64,000 bases of DNA, taken from NCBI GenBank assembly GCA_003428585.1, contig QVQC01000076.1:96661-160660 (forward strand), written 5' to 3'. The translations under genes were made by a program, and so were the position numbers. Under the pieces are notes generated by a model, which was not told the origin of the DNA, searched no databases, and saw only the letters and a list, made by a program, of their open reading frames with translations. The stretch comes from Nioella halotolerans (GTDB taxonomy: Bacteria; Pseudomonadota; Alphaproteobacteria; Rhodobacterales; Rhodobacteraceae). This document shows positions 8,546-17,452 of this stretch, in pieces (the first letter of the stretch is position 1; the number at the start of each line of letters is the position of its first letter).

Positions 8546-9544
8546 ATGACCCTTCGCATCGGATTACTGGGCTGCGGCCGCATCGGGCAGGTCCATGCCG
8601 CCAGCATCGCCGCCACAAAGGGCGCAACCCTCACGGCCCTCGCCGACGCCCTGCCCGAGGCCGCCGCGACGCTGGCCCGCGCCACCGGCGCCGAGGCGCG
8701 CGACACCGCCGCGATCCTGGCCGCCCCCGATATCGACGCCGTCGTGGTCGCCACCCCCACCGACAGCCATTTCGACCAGATCCGGCAGGCGGCGGAAAAC
8801 GGCAAGGCGATCTTCTGCGAAAAGCCCGTCGACATGTCGGTCGACAACATCCGCCGCCTTGTCGACATCGTCGCGCGCGCGGGCGTGCCCTTCATGACCG
8901 GGTTCAACCGCCGCTTCGACCCCAGCTTCGCCACCCTGCGCGCCCGGCTGCGCGACGGCGCCATCGGCGCGGTGGAGCTTGCCATCATCACCTCGCGCGA
9001 CCCCGCCCCGCCGCCGATCAGCTATATCGAACGCTCCGGCGGGCTGTTCCGCGACATGATGATCCACGATTTCGACATGGCCCGCTTCCTGATGGGCGAG
9101 GAGTTCACCCGCCTTTCCGCCGTGGGCAGCGCGCTCGTCGACCCCGCGATCGGCGCCGCGGGCGACGTGGATACCGCCGCCGTGACGCTGACCACCGCCT
9201 CGGGCCGGATCTGCCAGATCAGCAATTCGCGCCGCGCCGCTTACGGCTATGACCAGCGCATCGAGGTGCACGGGCAAACCGGCATGCTGCGCGCCGAGAA
9301 CCAGTTGGAAACCAGCGTCGAGATCGCCAATGCGGCGGGCTTCACCCGCGACCCGGCGCAGCACTTCTTCCTCGAACGCTACGAGGCTGCCTACCGCGCC
9401 GAAATGCACGCCTTCGCCCACGCGGTCACCACCGGCACGCCCGCCGATCCGGGGATAGGGGACGGGCTGCGCGCGCAGATCCTCGCCGATGCCGCCACCC
9501 GCTCGCGCGAAACCGGCCAACCCGTCGACCTGCCACCGGAATGA
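8546..9544 (+). CDS. iolG: Inositol 2-dehydrogenase (Gfo/Idh/MocA)
   Basis: 332 residues from the ATG at 8546 (MTLRIGLLGCGRIG), chosen over an upstream in-frame ATG at 8531 because of the GGAAAGG Shine-Dalgarno sequence ending 7 bp before it and the family's usual N-terminus. The NAD-binding loop GLLGCGRIGQVHA, the catalytic-lysine motif CEKPVD near residue 95, and the substrate-site segments GFNRRFDPSF and MMIHDFDMARFLMG are all typical of myo-inositol dehydrogenase. It oxidises myo-inositol to scyllo-inosose, the first step of the pathway encoded here. It ends the rightward operon. Confidence 0.93.
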   Translation: MTLRIGLLGCGRIGQVHAASIAATKGATLTALADALPEAAATLARATGAEARDTAAILAAPDIDAVVVATPTDSHFDQIRQAAENGKAIFCEKPVDMSVDNIRRLVDIVARAGVPFMTGFNRRFDPSFATLRARLRDGAIGAVELAIITSRDPAPPPISYIERSGGLFRDMMIHDFDMARFLMGEEFTRLSAVGSALVDPAIGAAGDVDTAAVTLTTASGRICQISNSRRAAYGYDQRIEVHGQTGMLRAENQLETSVEIANAAGFTRDPAQHFFLERYEAAYRAEMHAFAHAVTTGTPADPGIGDGLRAQILADAATRSRETGQPVDLPPE

Positions 9545-9615
9545 CCGGCCCCGACAGCCTCTTGCCCCCCTTTCGCCGCTGGCCTAGAACGCCCCTGTCA
9601 TAACGGAGGCCCGCC

Positions 9616-11130
9616 ATGCTCGACCTGACCTACGAGACCCCGAAACCGAAAACCATCGCAGGTGCCACGCAGGACTGGGAGCTTGTGATCGGCATGGAGG
9701 TTCACGCGCAGGTCGCCTCGAAGGCCAAGCTCTTCTCCGGCGCCTCCACGCAATTCGGGGCCGAGCCCAATTCCAACGTCGCCTTCGTCGATGCCGGCAT
9801 GCCCGGCATGCTGCCGGTGATCAACGATTTCTGCGTCGAACAGGCGGTGCGCACCGGGCTTGGCCTGAAGGCGAAGATCAACCTGTGGTCGGCCTTCGAC
9901 CGCAAGAATTACTTCTACCCGGACCTGCCGCAGGGCTACCAGATCAGCCAGCTTTACCACCCGCTGGTGGGCGAGGGCGAGGTGCTGGTGGAAATGGGTG
10001 ACCAGACCGCCCGGCTGGTGCGGATCGAGCGTATCCATGTCGAACAGGATGCCGGCAAGTCGATCCACGACATGGACCCGGCCATGTCCTTCGTCGACCT
10101 CAACCGCACCGGCGTCGCGCTGATGGAAATCGTCAGTCGCCCCGACATCCGCGGCCCCGAGGAGGCCGCCGCCTACATCACCAAGCTGCGCCAGATCCTG
10201 CGCTATCTCGGCACCTGCGACGGCAACATGCAGAACGGCAACCTGCGCGCCGATGTCAACGTCTCGATCTGCGCCCCCGGCGCCTACGAACGTTACCGCG
10301 AAACCGGCGATTTCTCGCATCTTGGCACACGGTGCGAGATCAAGAACATGAACTCCATGCGCTTCATCCAAGCCGCCATCGACTACGAGGCGCGCCGCCA
10401 GATCCGCATCGTGGAAGCCGGCGAAGAGGTCGTGCAGGAAACCCGCCTCTACGATCCCGAGAAGGGCGAGACGCGCTCCATGCGCTCCAAGGAAGAGGCG
10501 CATGATTATCGCTATTTCCCCGATCCCGACCTTCTGCCGCTGGAACTGGACCAGACCTGGGTCGATGACATCGCCGCCAACCTGCCGGAACTGCCGGACC
10601 AGAAAAAGGCCCGCTTCATCACCGATTTCGGCCTGTCGGATTATGACGCCAGCGTGCTGACCGCCGAAACCCGCGACGCCGATTTCTTCGAGGCGGTGGC
10701 GGCAAAGGCCGGCGATGGCAAGCTCGCCGCCAACTGGGTGATCAATGAACTCTTCGGTCGGCTGAAAAAAGACGACGCCGATATCACCGACAGCCCCGTT
10801 TCGCCCGACCAGCTTGCCGCGATCATCCGGCTCATCAAGTCGGACGCGATTTCGGGCAAGATCGCCAAGGACCTGTTCGAGATCGTCTATACCGAGGGCG
10901 GCGACCCCGAGGCGATCGTGGACGAGCGCGGCATGAAACAGGTCACCGATACCGGCGCGATCGAGGCCGCGGTGGACGAGATCATCGCCGCCAACCCCGC
11001 GCAGGTGGAAAAGGCCAAGGCGAACCCCAAGCTCGCGGGCTGGTTCGTGGGACAGGTCATGAAGGCCACCGGCGGCAAGGCCAACCCCAAGGCGGTGAAC
11101 GAACTGGTGTCCAAGAAACTGGCAGGCTGA
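9616..11130 (+). CDS. gatB: Asp-tRNA(Asn)/Glu-tRNA(Gln) amidotransferase subunit B
   Basis: 504 residues, the normal length. GatB is the kinase/transamidation subunit of the GatCAB complex, which makes Gln-tRNA(Gln) from misacylated Glu-tRNA(Gln). Seen motifs: [12 protein letters not shown] at the start of the cradle domain, [43 protein letters not shown], and [19 protein letters not shown]. The C-terminal YqeY-like tail ends [17 protein letters not shown], which contacts tRNA. gatA and gatC are not adjacent. A GGAGG Shine-Dalgarno sequence precedes the ATG, and the gene has its own short upstream region after iolG. Confidence 0.97.
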   Translation: MLDLTYETPKPKTIAGATQDWELVIGMEVHAQVASKAKLFSGASTQFGAEPNSNVAFVDAGMPGMLPVINDFCVEQAVRTGLGLKAKINLWSAFDRKNYFYPDLPQGYQISQLYHPLVGEGEVLVEMGDQTARLVRIERIHVEQDAGKSIHDMDPAMSFVDLNRTGVALMEIVSRPDIRGPEEAAAYITKLRQILRYLGTCDGNMQNGNLRADVNVSICAPGAYERYRETGDFSHLGTRCEIKNMNSMRFIQAAIDYEARRQIRIVEAGEEVVQETRLYDPEKGETRSMRSKEEAHDYRYFPDPDLLPLELDQTWVDDIAANLPELPDQKKARFITDFGLSDYDASVLTAETRDADFFEAVAAKAGDGKLAANWVINELFGRLKKDDADITDSPVSPDQLAAIIRLIKSDAISGKIAKDLFEIVYTEGGDPEAIVDERGMKQVTDTGAIEAAVDEIIAANPAQVEKAKANPKLAGWFVGQVMKATGGKANPKAVNELVSKKLAG

Positions 11131-11154
11131 TCGCCGCGCCTGTGCTTGCGGCGA
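11131..11154 (+). terminator. Stem-loop directly after gatB
   Basis: TCGCCGC (11131-11137) and GCGGCGA (11148-11154) form a 7-bp perfect stem with a 10-nt loop immediately after the gatB stop codon. There is no T-run, so termination strength is uncertain. Confidence 0.45.
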
Positions 11155-11175
11155 AGGCGGTGCGGGAAGGCTGGC

Positions 11176-11526
11176 TCAGGCCGCGACGATCTCGGCCCGG
11201 CGCCGCACAAGGTATGGATCGTTCAGGAAGGTTCCGAACGGAATCAGCGATGCAACGCCTGCGCGCGCCATGTCCCAACCTGTCCAGCCCGGCCCGCGCA
11301 GCGCCACCAGCATGATCACGATATAGGCCAGAAACGCATATCCATGCACCGGCCCGATGACGGCGACCCAACTTGGATCATCCATGGCGTATTTGATCGG
11401 CATCGCCACGCAAAACAGCAAAATGGTGGTGATCCCTTCGATCAGGGCCGTCACACGGAACAGGGGAAACAGGTATGCACCTGCCCCGCCAGTGGGGAGT
11501 TGCGCAGCTATTCCCGGTTTCTTCAT
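11176..11526 (-). CDS. DUF3817-type small membrane protein
   Basis: 116 residues from the ATG at 11526 (MKKPG); further upstream codons are open but not conserved-looking. Three hydrophobic helices are visible: FRVTALIEGITTILLFCVAMPIK, VIGPVHGYAFLAYIVIMLVAL, and a shorter one around VASLIPFGTFL. The order and the FRVTALIEG, GPVHGYAFLAY and IPFGTFLND motifs match the DUF3817 family of inner-membrane proteins of unknown function. It converges on gatB. No catalytic motif is present. Confidence 0.75.
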   Translation of the reverse strand: MKKPGIAAQLPTGGAGAYLFPLFRVTALIEGITTILLFCVAMPIKYAMDDPSWVAVIGPVHGYAFLAYIVIMLVALRGPGWTGWDMARAGVASLIPFGTFLNDPYLVRRRAEIVAA

Positions 11527-11907
11527 ATCGGCACGACGCTCCTTGCCGGGGGGTCGCCCGGCAGGCGACCGACGATTCCCTAACACGGCCGATCACCTAC
11601 CAAGCCCATCGCCTGCCGCCTACGGCAAGTTTGTCGCGCCCCGACGCGGCCATGGGGCGATTGCGCTGACAACGATCACGCGCCGCGCTTGGCTCATCTC
11701 CTGCTCCCGCCATCTGTGCACCTCGACACCTTGACCATGGTCGCAGGCCATACCTGTGCCCATCGCGTGCGGACGGGGGGTGTACAGGGGGTGCACGGGG
11801 GGTGTACCCGGGGCGCCATGCCATCACGTCCGCCACGGCAAGGCTTTTACAGCCGGGGGTTTAGTCGCTAACCTGCCGCCGCACGGATTTCTGACAAGAG
11901 GCACGTC
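11527..11907. other. 381-bp gap between DUF3817 and DUF4177 genes
   Basis: No convincing gene. It must hold the promoter of the leftward DUF3817 gene and that of the rightward DUF4177 gene. Its only clear structure is the short G-rich direct repeat at 11775-11808. Confidence 0.6.
11775..11808 (+). repeat. Three imperfect G-rich tandem repeats
   Basis: Three head-to-tail units, GGGGGGTGTACA, GGGGGTGCAC and GGGGGGTGTACC, each combine a G5-6 run with a GTGYAC half-palindrome. They lie 100 bp upstream of the DUF4177 gene. Function unknown. Confidence 0.6.
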
Positions 11908-12312
11908 ATGCCGATATTCGAATACAAGGTTGTTCCCGCCCCCACCAAGGGCGTCAAGGAGCGGGGGCTGAAACGGCCCGAAGACCGCTTCGCGCTGGCG
12001 CTCTCGCAGGTGATGAACGCGCTTGGCGCCGAGGGGTGGGAGTATATCCGCGCCGATATCCTGCCGGCGCAGGAACGCTCGGGGCTGGCCTCGAAACAGA
12101 CGGTCTATCACACCTTGCTTGTGTTCCGCCGACCCCTCGCAGATTCGGACACCGCCACGCTGCCCGACATGGCCGAAACGCCGGCGCCCCTCGCCCTCGA
12201 TTCCCCCGCATCGGAGCCGGAGCCGCCGACCCCCGCGGCCGACGGCGACGCGCCGTCAGATGCGGCGCCTGAACCGCAAGAAGATGATCGCCCGCCCCTT
12301 GCGGCACAATGA
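11908..12312 (+). CDS. DUF4177 domain protein with acidic proline-rich tail
   Basis: 134 residues. The first 75 or so form the DUF4177 fold: FEYKVVPAP at the N-terminus, then a helix (RFALALSQVMNALGAEGWEYI) and strands ending in HTLLVFRRP. The GAEGWEYI segment is the family hallmark. From about residue 78 the protein becomes an unstructured tail rich in Pro, Ala, Asp and Glu, which is not part of the domain. No signal peptide is seen, so it is cytoplasmic. Function unknown for the family. Confidence 0.85.
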   Translation: MPIFEYKVVPAPTKGVKERGLKRPEDRFALALSQVMNALGAEGWEYIRADILPAQERSGLASKQTVYHTLLVFRRPLADSDTATLPDMAETPAPLALDSPASEPEPPTPAADGDAPSDAAPEPQEDDRPPLAAQ

Positions 12313-12637
12313 ACGGCAACCGCGGGAAGCCGTTCAAGATATTGGTTTCATTGGGTAAGGCGGAACGGCGCGACAGGTCGACAGGGCGCCGTCGGACAGG
12401 CCGCGCGCGGTTCGCATCCGCGCGCGCCCTGATGCTGGGCCACGACGGGGCAGCTTTCATGTTCCCAACGCCAAGTGGCATGCGCCCCGGCCCACTCGCC
12501 CCTTGATGGTGCCACGCGGCGTCTGCCTGCCCGCCGGGCCGGTTTTCACGCGCCGGCCCAAGAATTTATGCCCGGCCCTCTTCAATCCGGCGCGAAAAAC
12601 TCTAGACTGCTTCCTCCGAGTCGAGAAGGGATGCCCC
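12313..12637. other. 325-bp gap upstream of the J-domain gene, with one hairpin
   Basis: No gene is supported. A 7-bp inverted repeat, GGGCCGG (12536-12542) and CCGGCCC (12553-12559) with a 10-nt loop, lies about 80 bp before the J-domain start. The rest shows nothing I can interpret. Confidence 0.5.
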
Positions 12638-13267
12638 ATGGCGAATGATGACCCGTTCAACTTCGATCTGCGCGTCTCCACGGACAAGAAGAAGCGCCGG
12701 GGCGGCCGGCGCGGCATGTCCGGCGCTTTCGAAACCTCGCAACGCGTCTGCGAGCATCCCGGCTGCGACAAGCCGGGCCAGTACCGCGCGCCCAAGGCGC
12801 CTGACGTGCTCGACGATTACTACTGGTTCTGCCGCGAACATGTGCGCGAATACAACCTGAAATGGAATTTCTTCGAAGGCACGACCGAGGCCGAGATGGA
12901 AGCCCAAATGGACCGCGCCCGCGTCTGGGACCGGCCGACGAAGACTTTCAAGAAATCGGTCGAGGAACGGGCCTGGTCGCGGCTTGGCGTCGACGATCCG
13001 CACCAGGTCCTGGGCGAGAACGCCACCCGCAACCCCGGCAAGAGCAGCCCGACTGGCGGTCGCCGCCTGCCCCCGCCCGAGCGCCGTGCAATCGAAATCC
13101 TTGAGGCCAAGGATCACTGGACGAAGGCGGAGGTGCGCAAGGCCTACAAGGCGCTGATCAAGGTGCTGCACCCGGACATGAACGGCGGCGACCGCAGCCA
13201 GGAAGAGCAGTTGCAACTCGTGGTCTGGGCATGGGACCAGATCAAGGACAGCCGCAACTTCAAGTGA
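12638..13267 (+). CDS. J-domain protein with N-terminal Cys/His zinc-knuckle-like motif
   Basis: 209 residues from the ATG at 12638, which follows a GAGAAGGG Shine-Dalgarno sequence. The C-terminal 60 residues are a J domain: helix II (KAEVRKAYKALIKVL) leads into the HPD signature in LHPDMNGGDR, then helix III (EEQLQLVVWAWDQIK). That is the surface that stimulates DnaK. The middle of the protein carries VCEHPGC and, about 30 residues on, WFCREHV, which could make a C-C-C-H metal site. The N-terminus is basic (KKKRRGGRRG). J domains are usually N-terminal, so this is a type III co-chaperone. The client is unknown. Confidence 0.9.
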   Translation: MANDDPFNFDLRVSTDKKKRRGGRRGMSGAFETSQRVCEHPGCDKPGQYRAPKAPDVLDDYYWFCREHVREYNLKWNFFEGTTEAEMEAQMDRARVWDRPTKTFKKSVEERAWSRLGVDDPHQVLGENATRNPGKSSPTGGRRLPPPERRAIEILEAKDHWTKAEVRKAYKALIKVLHPDMNGGDRSQEEQLQLVVWAWDQIKDSRNFK

Positions 13268-13393
13268 CGCCCCGTCGCCGGGGCGACCGTGACGCGCGCC
13301 GGGCGTCCCCTTCTTTGCGGACATTCCCCGCAGGCGGCGTTGCAACCCGGCGGCGTGTTGCTACCGTGGCGCGGCCCGAAACAGGACACAGCC

Positions 13394-14332
13394 ATGCCCC
13401 GCAAGATCATCATCGACACCGACCCCGGACAGGACGACGCCGTAGCCATCCTTCTGGCCCTTGCCAGCCCCGAGGAAATCGACCTTCTGGGCATCGCCGC
13501 CGTCGCCGGAAACGTGCCGCTGGGCCTGACCGCGACGAACGCCCGCAAGGTCTGCGAGGTGGCCGGCCGGGCGGATGTGCAGGTCTTCGCGGGCTGCGAC
13601 CGGCCGCTGGCCCACAGCCTCGTCACGGCGGAACATGTCCATGGCAAGACCGGGCTCGATGGCCCTGACCTGCCCGACCCGCAGATGCCCCTGCAACCTC
13701 GGCACGGCGTTGATTTCATCATCGACACGCTGCGCGAAGAGGCACCGGGCAAGGTCACGCTCTGCCCGCTTGGCCCCCTGACCAATATTGCGACGGCACT
13801 GCAAAAAGCCCCCGACATCGCCCCCCGCGTGCAGGAAATCGTGCTCATGGGCGGGGCCTATTTCGAGGTGGGCAACATCACCCCGGCAGCAGAATTCAAC
13901 ATTTACGTCGATCCGGAGGCCGCTGAAACCGTGTTCAAATCCGGCATTCCACTGACCGTGATGCCGCTCGACGTGACACACAAGGCGCTGGTAACCCCCC
14001 CGCGCAACGAGGCGTTTCGCGCGCTCGGCACGCATCCCGGCCGCGTGGTTGCCGAATGGACCGATTTCTTCGAACGCTTCGACAAGGAAAAATACGGCAG
14101 CCAGGGTGCGCCGCTGCACGATCCCACGGTGATCGCCTACCTGATCCGGCCCGACCTCTTCGCAGGGCGCCACATCAACGTGGAGATCGAGACGCAATCG
14201 CCGCTGACCCGCGGCATGACCGTCGCCGACTGGTGGCGTGTCACGGATCGGGCGCCGAACGCGATGTTCATGGGTGATCTCGACGCCGAAAGGTTCTTTT
14301 CCCTGCTGACGGAGCGTATCGGGCGGCTCTGA
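13394..14332 (+). CDS. Inosine-uridine preferring nucleoside hydrolase family protein
   Basis: 312 residues from the ATG at 13394 (MPRKIIIDTDPGQDDA). The Asp cluster DTDPGQDDA is the calcium-binding catalytic signature of nucleoside hydrolases, which split ribonucleosides into base and ribose. Further family segments: LCPLGPLTNIATAL, VLMGGAYFEVGNITPAAEFNIYVDPEAA, and HDPTVIAYLI, whose His-Asp pair completes the active site. It is cytoplasmic with no signal peptide. The gene stands alone between the J-domain gene and selO, so the preferred nucleoside cannot be inferred from context. Confidence 0.93.
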   Translation: MPRKIIIDTDPGQDDAVAILLALASPEEIDLLGIAAVAGNVPLGLTATNARKVCEVAGRADVQVFAGCDRPLAHSLVTAEHVHGKTGLDGPDLPDPQMPLQPRHGVDFIIDTLREEAPGKVTLCPLGPLTNIATALQKAPDIAPRVQEIVLMGGAYFEVGNITPAAEFNIYVDPEAAETVFKSGIPLTVMPLDVTHKALVTPPRNEAFRALGTHPGRVVAEWTDFFERFDKEKYGSQGAPLHDPTVIAYLIRPDLFAGRHINVEIETQSPLTRGMTVADWWRVTDRAPNAMFMGDLDAERFFSLLTERIGRL

Positions 14333-14386
14333 CCCTCTGGTATCGCGGCCGCGCGCGATTACCTTAGGGGAACGAAAGGAGCGCCC

Positions 14387-15829
14387 ATGCAGATCGCCTT
14401 CGACAATTCCTATGCCCGCCTGCCCGACCGGTTCTATGCCACCCTCGCGCCGACCCCGGTCGAAAAGCCGTCACTCATCAAGGTAAACGAGCCGCTCGCC
14501 CGTGACCTCGGGCTCGACCCCGTTGCGCTCACAACCCCCGAGGGCCTCGCGGTTCTGGCCGGCAACAAGGTTCCGAAGGGGGCCAGCCCGCTGGCGCAAG
14601 CCTATGCCGGGCACCAGTTCGGCGGCTGGGTGCCGCAGCTTGGCGACGGGCGCGCGGTGCTTCTCGGCGAGGTGATCGACCGCCACGGGCAGCGGCGCGA
14701 CATCCAGCTCAAGGGTTCCGGCCCGACGCCGTTTTCGCGCCGGGGCGACGGGCGCGCCTGGCTTGGCCCCGTCCTGCGCGAATACGTGGTCAGCGAAGCG
14801 ATGCAGGCGCTTGGCATTCCCACGACTCGGGCGCTCGCCGCCGTCGCCACGGGGGAGCCGGTCTACCGCGAACGCGCCTTTCCCGGCGCGGTGCTGACCC
14901 GCGTGGCCAGTTCCCATATCCGCGTCGGCACCTTCCAGTATTTCGCCGCGCGCGGCGACGAAGAGGCGCTGCGCGCGCTGACCGATCATGCCATGGCCCG
15001 CCACTACCCGCAGGCGGAAACCCCGCTCGACCTGCTGTCAGCGGTGGTGGCCGCACAGGCGCGGCTGATCGCGCACTGGATGGGGGTGGGCTTCATCCAC
15101 GGGGTGATGAACACCGACAACATGTCCATCGCCGGCGAGACCATCGACTACGGCCCCTGCGCCTTCATGGATGCCTATCACCCGGACCAGGTGTTTTCCT
15201 CGATCGACCGGATGGGGCGCTACGCCTATCGTCGCCAGCCGGAAATCGCGGTCTGGAACCTTGCGCAATTCGCAACGGCCCTGCTGCCGATCATGGGCAT
15301 GGACCACAAGGAGGCCGTGGCGGTCGCCACCCGCGAGGTCGAGGGCTTCGCCGATCTGTTCACCGCCGCATGGGAAGAGGTCTTCGCCGCCAAGCTGGGA
15401 TTCGCGCGGCTGGACGAGGCGCGCGCCGCGCTGGCCTATGACCTTCTGGCGCGCATGGCGCGGGGCAAGGCGGATTTCACCCAGGTGTTCCGGTCACTGT
15501 CCGGCGTTGATCCGTCGCTTGCGCGCGACGAGTTCGGTGATCAAACGGCGCTTGATGACTGGCTGCCGCGCTGGCAGGCACATCTGGACGAGGAGGGCAC
15601 GGACGACGCCACCCGACGCGCGCGGATGCAGGCCGCCAACCCTGCCTTCATCCCGCGCAATCACCGCGTCGAGCAGGCCATCGCGGCGGCGGTCGCCGGC
15701 GATTTCACCCCGTTCGAGCGGCTGACATTGGTCCTCGCGACACCCTATACCGACCAGCCCGACCATGCCGATCTGATGGCCGCCCCCGCCCCGGAGGAAG
15801 AGGTGCCGGCGACGTTCTGCGGCACCTGA
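14387..15829 (+). CDS. selO: Protein adenylyltransferase SelO (YdiU/UPF0061)
   Basis: 480 residues, the same size as E. coli YdiU. SelO is a pseudokinase-fold enzyme that transfers AMP to protein Ser/Thr/Tyr. Seen: [23 protein letters not shown] (nucleotide loop), [29 protein letters not shown], and the catalytic region [28 protein letters not shown] with its Asn/Asp metal ligands. Cys258 in GPCAFMD and Cys478 three residues from the C-terminus (FCGT) match the E. coli redox disulfide pair; in eukaryotic homologues the C-terminal position is selenocysteine. The start follows an AAAGGAG Shine-Dalgarno sequence. Confidence 0.96.
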   Translation: MQIAFDNSYARLPDRFYATLAPTPVEKPSLIKVNEPLARDLGLDPVALTTPEGLAVLAGNKVPKGASPLAQAYAGHQFGGWVPQLGDGRAVLLGEVIDRHGQRRDIQLKGSGPTPFSRRGDGRAWLGPVLREYVVSEAMQALGIPTTRALAAVATGEPVYRERAFPGAVLTRVASSHIRVGTFQYFAARGDEEALRALTDHAMARHYPQAETPLDLLSAVVAAQARLIAHWMGVGFIHGVMNTDNMSIAGETIDYGPCAFMDAYHPDQVFSSIDRMGRYAYRRQPEIAVWNLAQFATALLPIMGMDHKEAVAVATREVEGFADLFTAAWEEVFAAKLGFARLDEARAALAYDLLARMARGKADFTQVFRSLSGVDPSLARDEFGDQTALDDWLPRWQAHLDEEGTDDATRRARMQAANPAFIPRNHRVEQAIAAAVAGDFTPFERLTLVLATPYTDQPDHADLMAAPAPEEEVPATFCGT

Positions 15830-16067
15830 CGCCCCTGAAGCAGAGGTCTGCACCTGACACGGGTTCCCCGACTTGCCTTGGGTGCAGCCTGCTTCGCCGA
15901 ACGCCTCAAGAGCCGCCATCTGCAGGGAGTGGCGTTCGCCAAGCCATCGCTGGTTCACGACAGCGGATCTTCAGGCGACATGCGGCGAATTCGGGTTCTG
16001 GGCCCCGATCGAGCGGTCGGATAGACTGCAATATTTCGCATGAAGTGGTTCAGTGGCAGCCGGGCGA

Positions 16068-17102
16068 TCACGTCACCGGCAAGGCGCGAACGTCGTTGAT
16101 CATGGCATTGCGGCCTGCCAAGTCCGAGGCGAACTGCATCAGAGTTTTCTCCGCATCAACTGGCACCCAATACGGCCGGCCCTGGAAGGCGGTCTTGAGG
16201 GTCAGGCGCGGGAACAGAACCGCCAGATAGTCCGGCATGATCACCAGATGCGGCGGTTCGAGACCATGACGCTCAGACACCGCGATCAGCGCCGTGCGCA
16301 GCTTTTCGGTCAGAAACCGTTTCGCGGCTTCAGGATCGGAACTGAACAGGTAGAACTTGGCGTCAAAACCTGGATCGTGCGTCTCGAAGGGTGTGAGACC
16401 GTGCACCTTTGCAGGAGTGTTGCGCAAAACGTCATAGGGGGTCTTGCCGACACCCACAATCAGCGGCGCGTCCTTCGCCGCAGTCTCGACTTCGACCATG
16501 TCGGTGTAAAGAATGGGATAGTCCCGACCGTCTCTGCGCGTTCTCGGGTTTTCAACGGCCGAATACTTGATGGCCATGCACGACAGCGCCAGATCGCGAC
16601 CGTCCCGGTGGCCTGTGAGACGGTCGGACACATCGACCTTGATGATCTTGCCGAAAAGCCGGAGCGCATTGAGCCGCTCGACATCAGGCGGCGGCATAGA
16701 CACATGGGCGAAGCCGGAGAGGCGCTCGGCCAAGACCTGGCCAAACCCTTCGCGCATCTGCTTTTGCCATTCCGACGCCGGGGCCCGAGCCGCCACGCCC
16801 CAGCCGATGAGCCCGCCCGCAAGCGCCAGGATCACCGGAATACCCAACCCCATCCCGGGCACAAAAACCAGAAGCACGGGCGACAGCCCAAGTGGCACCA
16901 TAAGCCGCGCGCGCCCATCGATCTGCTCTACCGTTTCCTGACGCCGCTTCTCCAGTCGCTGTGCCTCCGGTTCAAGTGACGGAAGCAAGTCGGCGCGCAA
17001 TTCCTCTGGCAACTCCACCTCGACCTTCGGCTCCGGGTAAATCCCAGAAACCTGTCGCGCCCAGTGTTTGGTAAAGGAAAACCGTCGCCATACGTCCAGC
17101 AT
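16068..17102 (-). CDS. DUF3137-like membrane protein
   Basis: 344 residues from the ATG at 17102 (MLDVWRRFSFTKH), which follows a strong GAGGAAGGA Shine-Dalgarno sequence. A basic coiled segment (ELRADLLPSLEPEAQRLEKRRQETVEQ) precedes two hydrophobic helices near residues 65-100 (GLSPVLLVFVPGMGLGIPVILALAGGLIGWG in part). A long soluble C-terminal domain follows, with PILYTDMVEVETAAKD and FPRLTLKTAFQGRPYW. This layout resembles DUF3137 proteins, whose function is unknown. Base composition is visibly less GC-rich than its neighbours, which may reflect transfer. The gene has no operon partners. Confidence 0.7.
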   Translation of the reverse strand: MLDVWRRFSFTKHWARQVSGIYPEPKVEVELPEELRADLLPSLEPEAQRLEKRRQETVEQIDGRARLMVPLGLSPVLLVFVPGMGLGIPVILALAGGLIGWGVAARAPASEWQKQMREGFGQVLAERLSGFAHVSMPPPDVERLNALRLFGKIIKVDVSDRLTGHRDGRDLALSCMAIKYSAVENPRTRRDGRDYPILYTDMVEVETAAKDAPLIVGVGKTPYDVLRNTPAKVHGLTPFETHDPGFDAKFYLFSSDPEAAKRFLTEKLRTALIAVSERHGLEPPHLVIMPDYLAVLFPRLTLKTAFQGRPYWVPVDAEKTLMQFASDLAGRNAMINDVRALPVT

Positions 17103-17452
17103 GCATACAGTTCCTTCCTCAGGGTCCGTGATACATGTCCGGACATTGATCAGTAGTACAAGTCGCAGATGCACGCTCTCGGAGTGTTTCAGGTTTGCGG
17201 GCACAATTCAACGCGGAGGGTCGGGACACGGTTCCGCCAAGCGCAAGGCCGTGCCATGCGCTCAGAATGAACGTTACAATTGACATGCTTGGGGGTGTTT
17301 GCACTCGCGGCGACGGTTAGCTATCGAGGATGTGGAAACTCGATTGCACCCGCCCCGGGCAGACTGCCACCATCCGGCCATTTCCCTCGAAAACGCAGGA
17401 CAAGACTGTGACAGCCTGATCCTGCCGTCTATCTTGCGGCAGGCGACGGTCA
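17103..17452. other. 350-bp gap between two leftward genes
   Basis: No gene is supported. It contains the leader of the DUF3137-like gene on one side and the terminator-like hairpin of the YjdF-like gene (17421-17443) on the other. The middle is moderately AT-rich, with no repeat I can name. Confidence 0.5.
17421..17443 (-). terminator. Stem-loop after the YjdF-like gene
   Basis: CCTGCCG (17421-17427) pairs perfectly with CGGCAGG (17437-17443) across a 9-nt loop, 9 bp past the end of the leftward gene. No clear T-run follows. Confidence 0.45.

Noticed and set aside
15827-15838. TGA followed by CGC CCC TGA at the end of selO, as a possible selenocysteine codon
   Set aside because: The C-terminal Cys at position -3 already aligns with the Sec/Cys position of the family, so the first TGA is the normal stop. 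No SECIS-like structure was evident.
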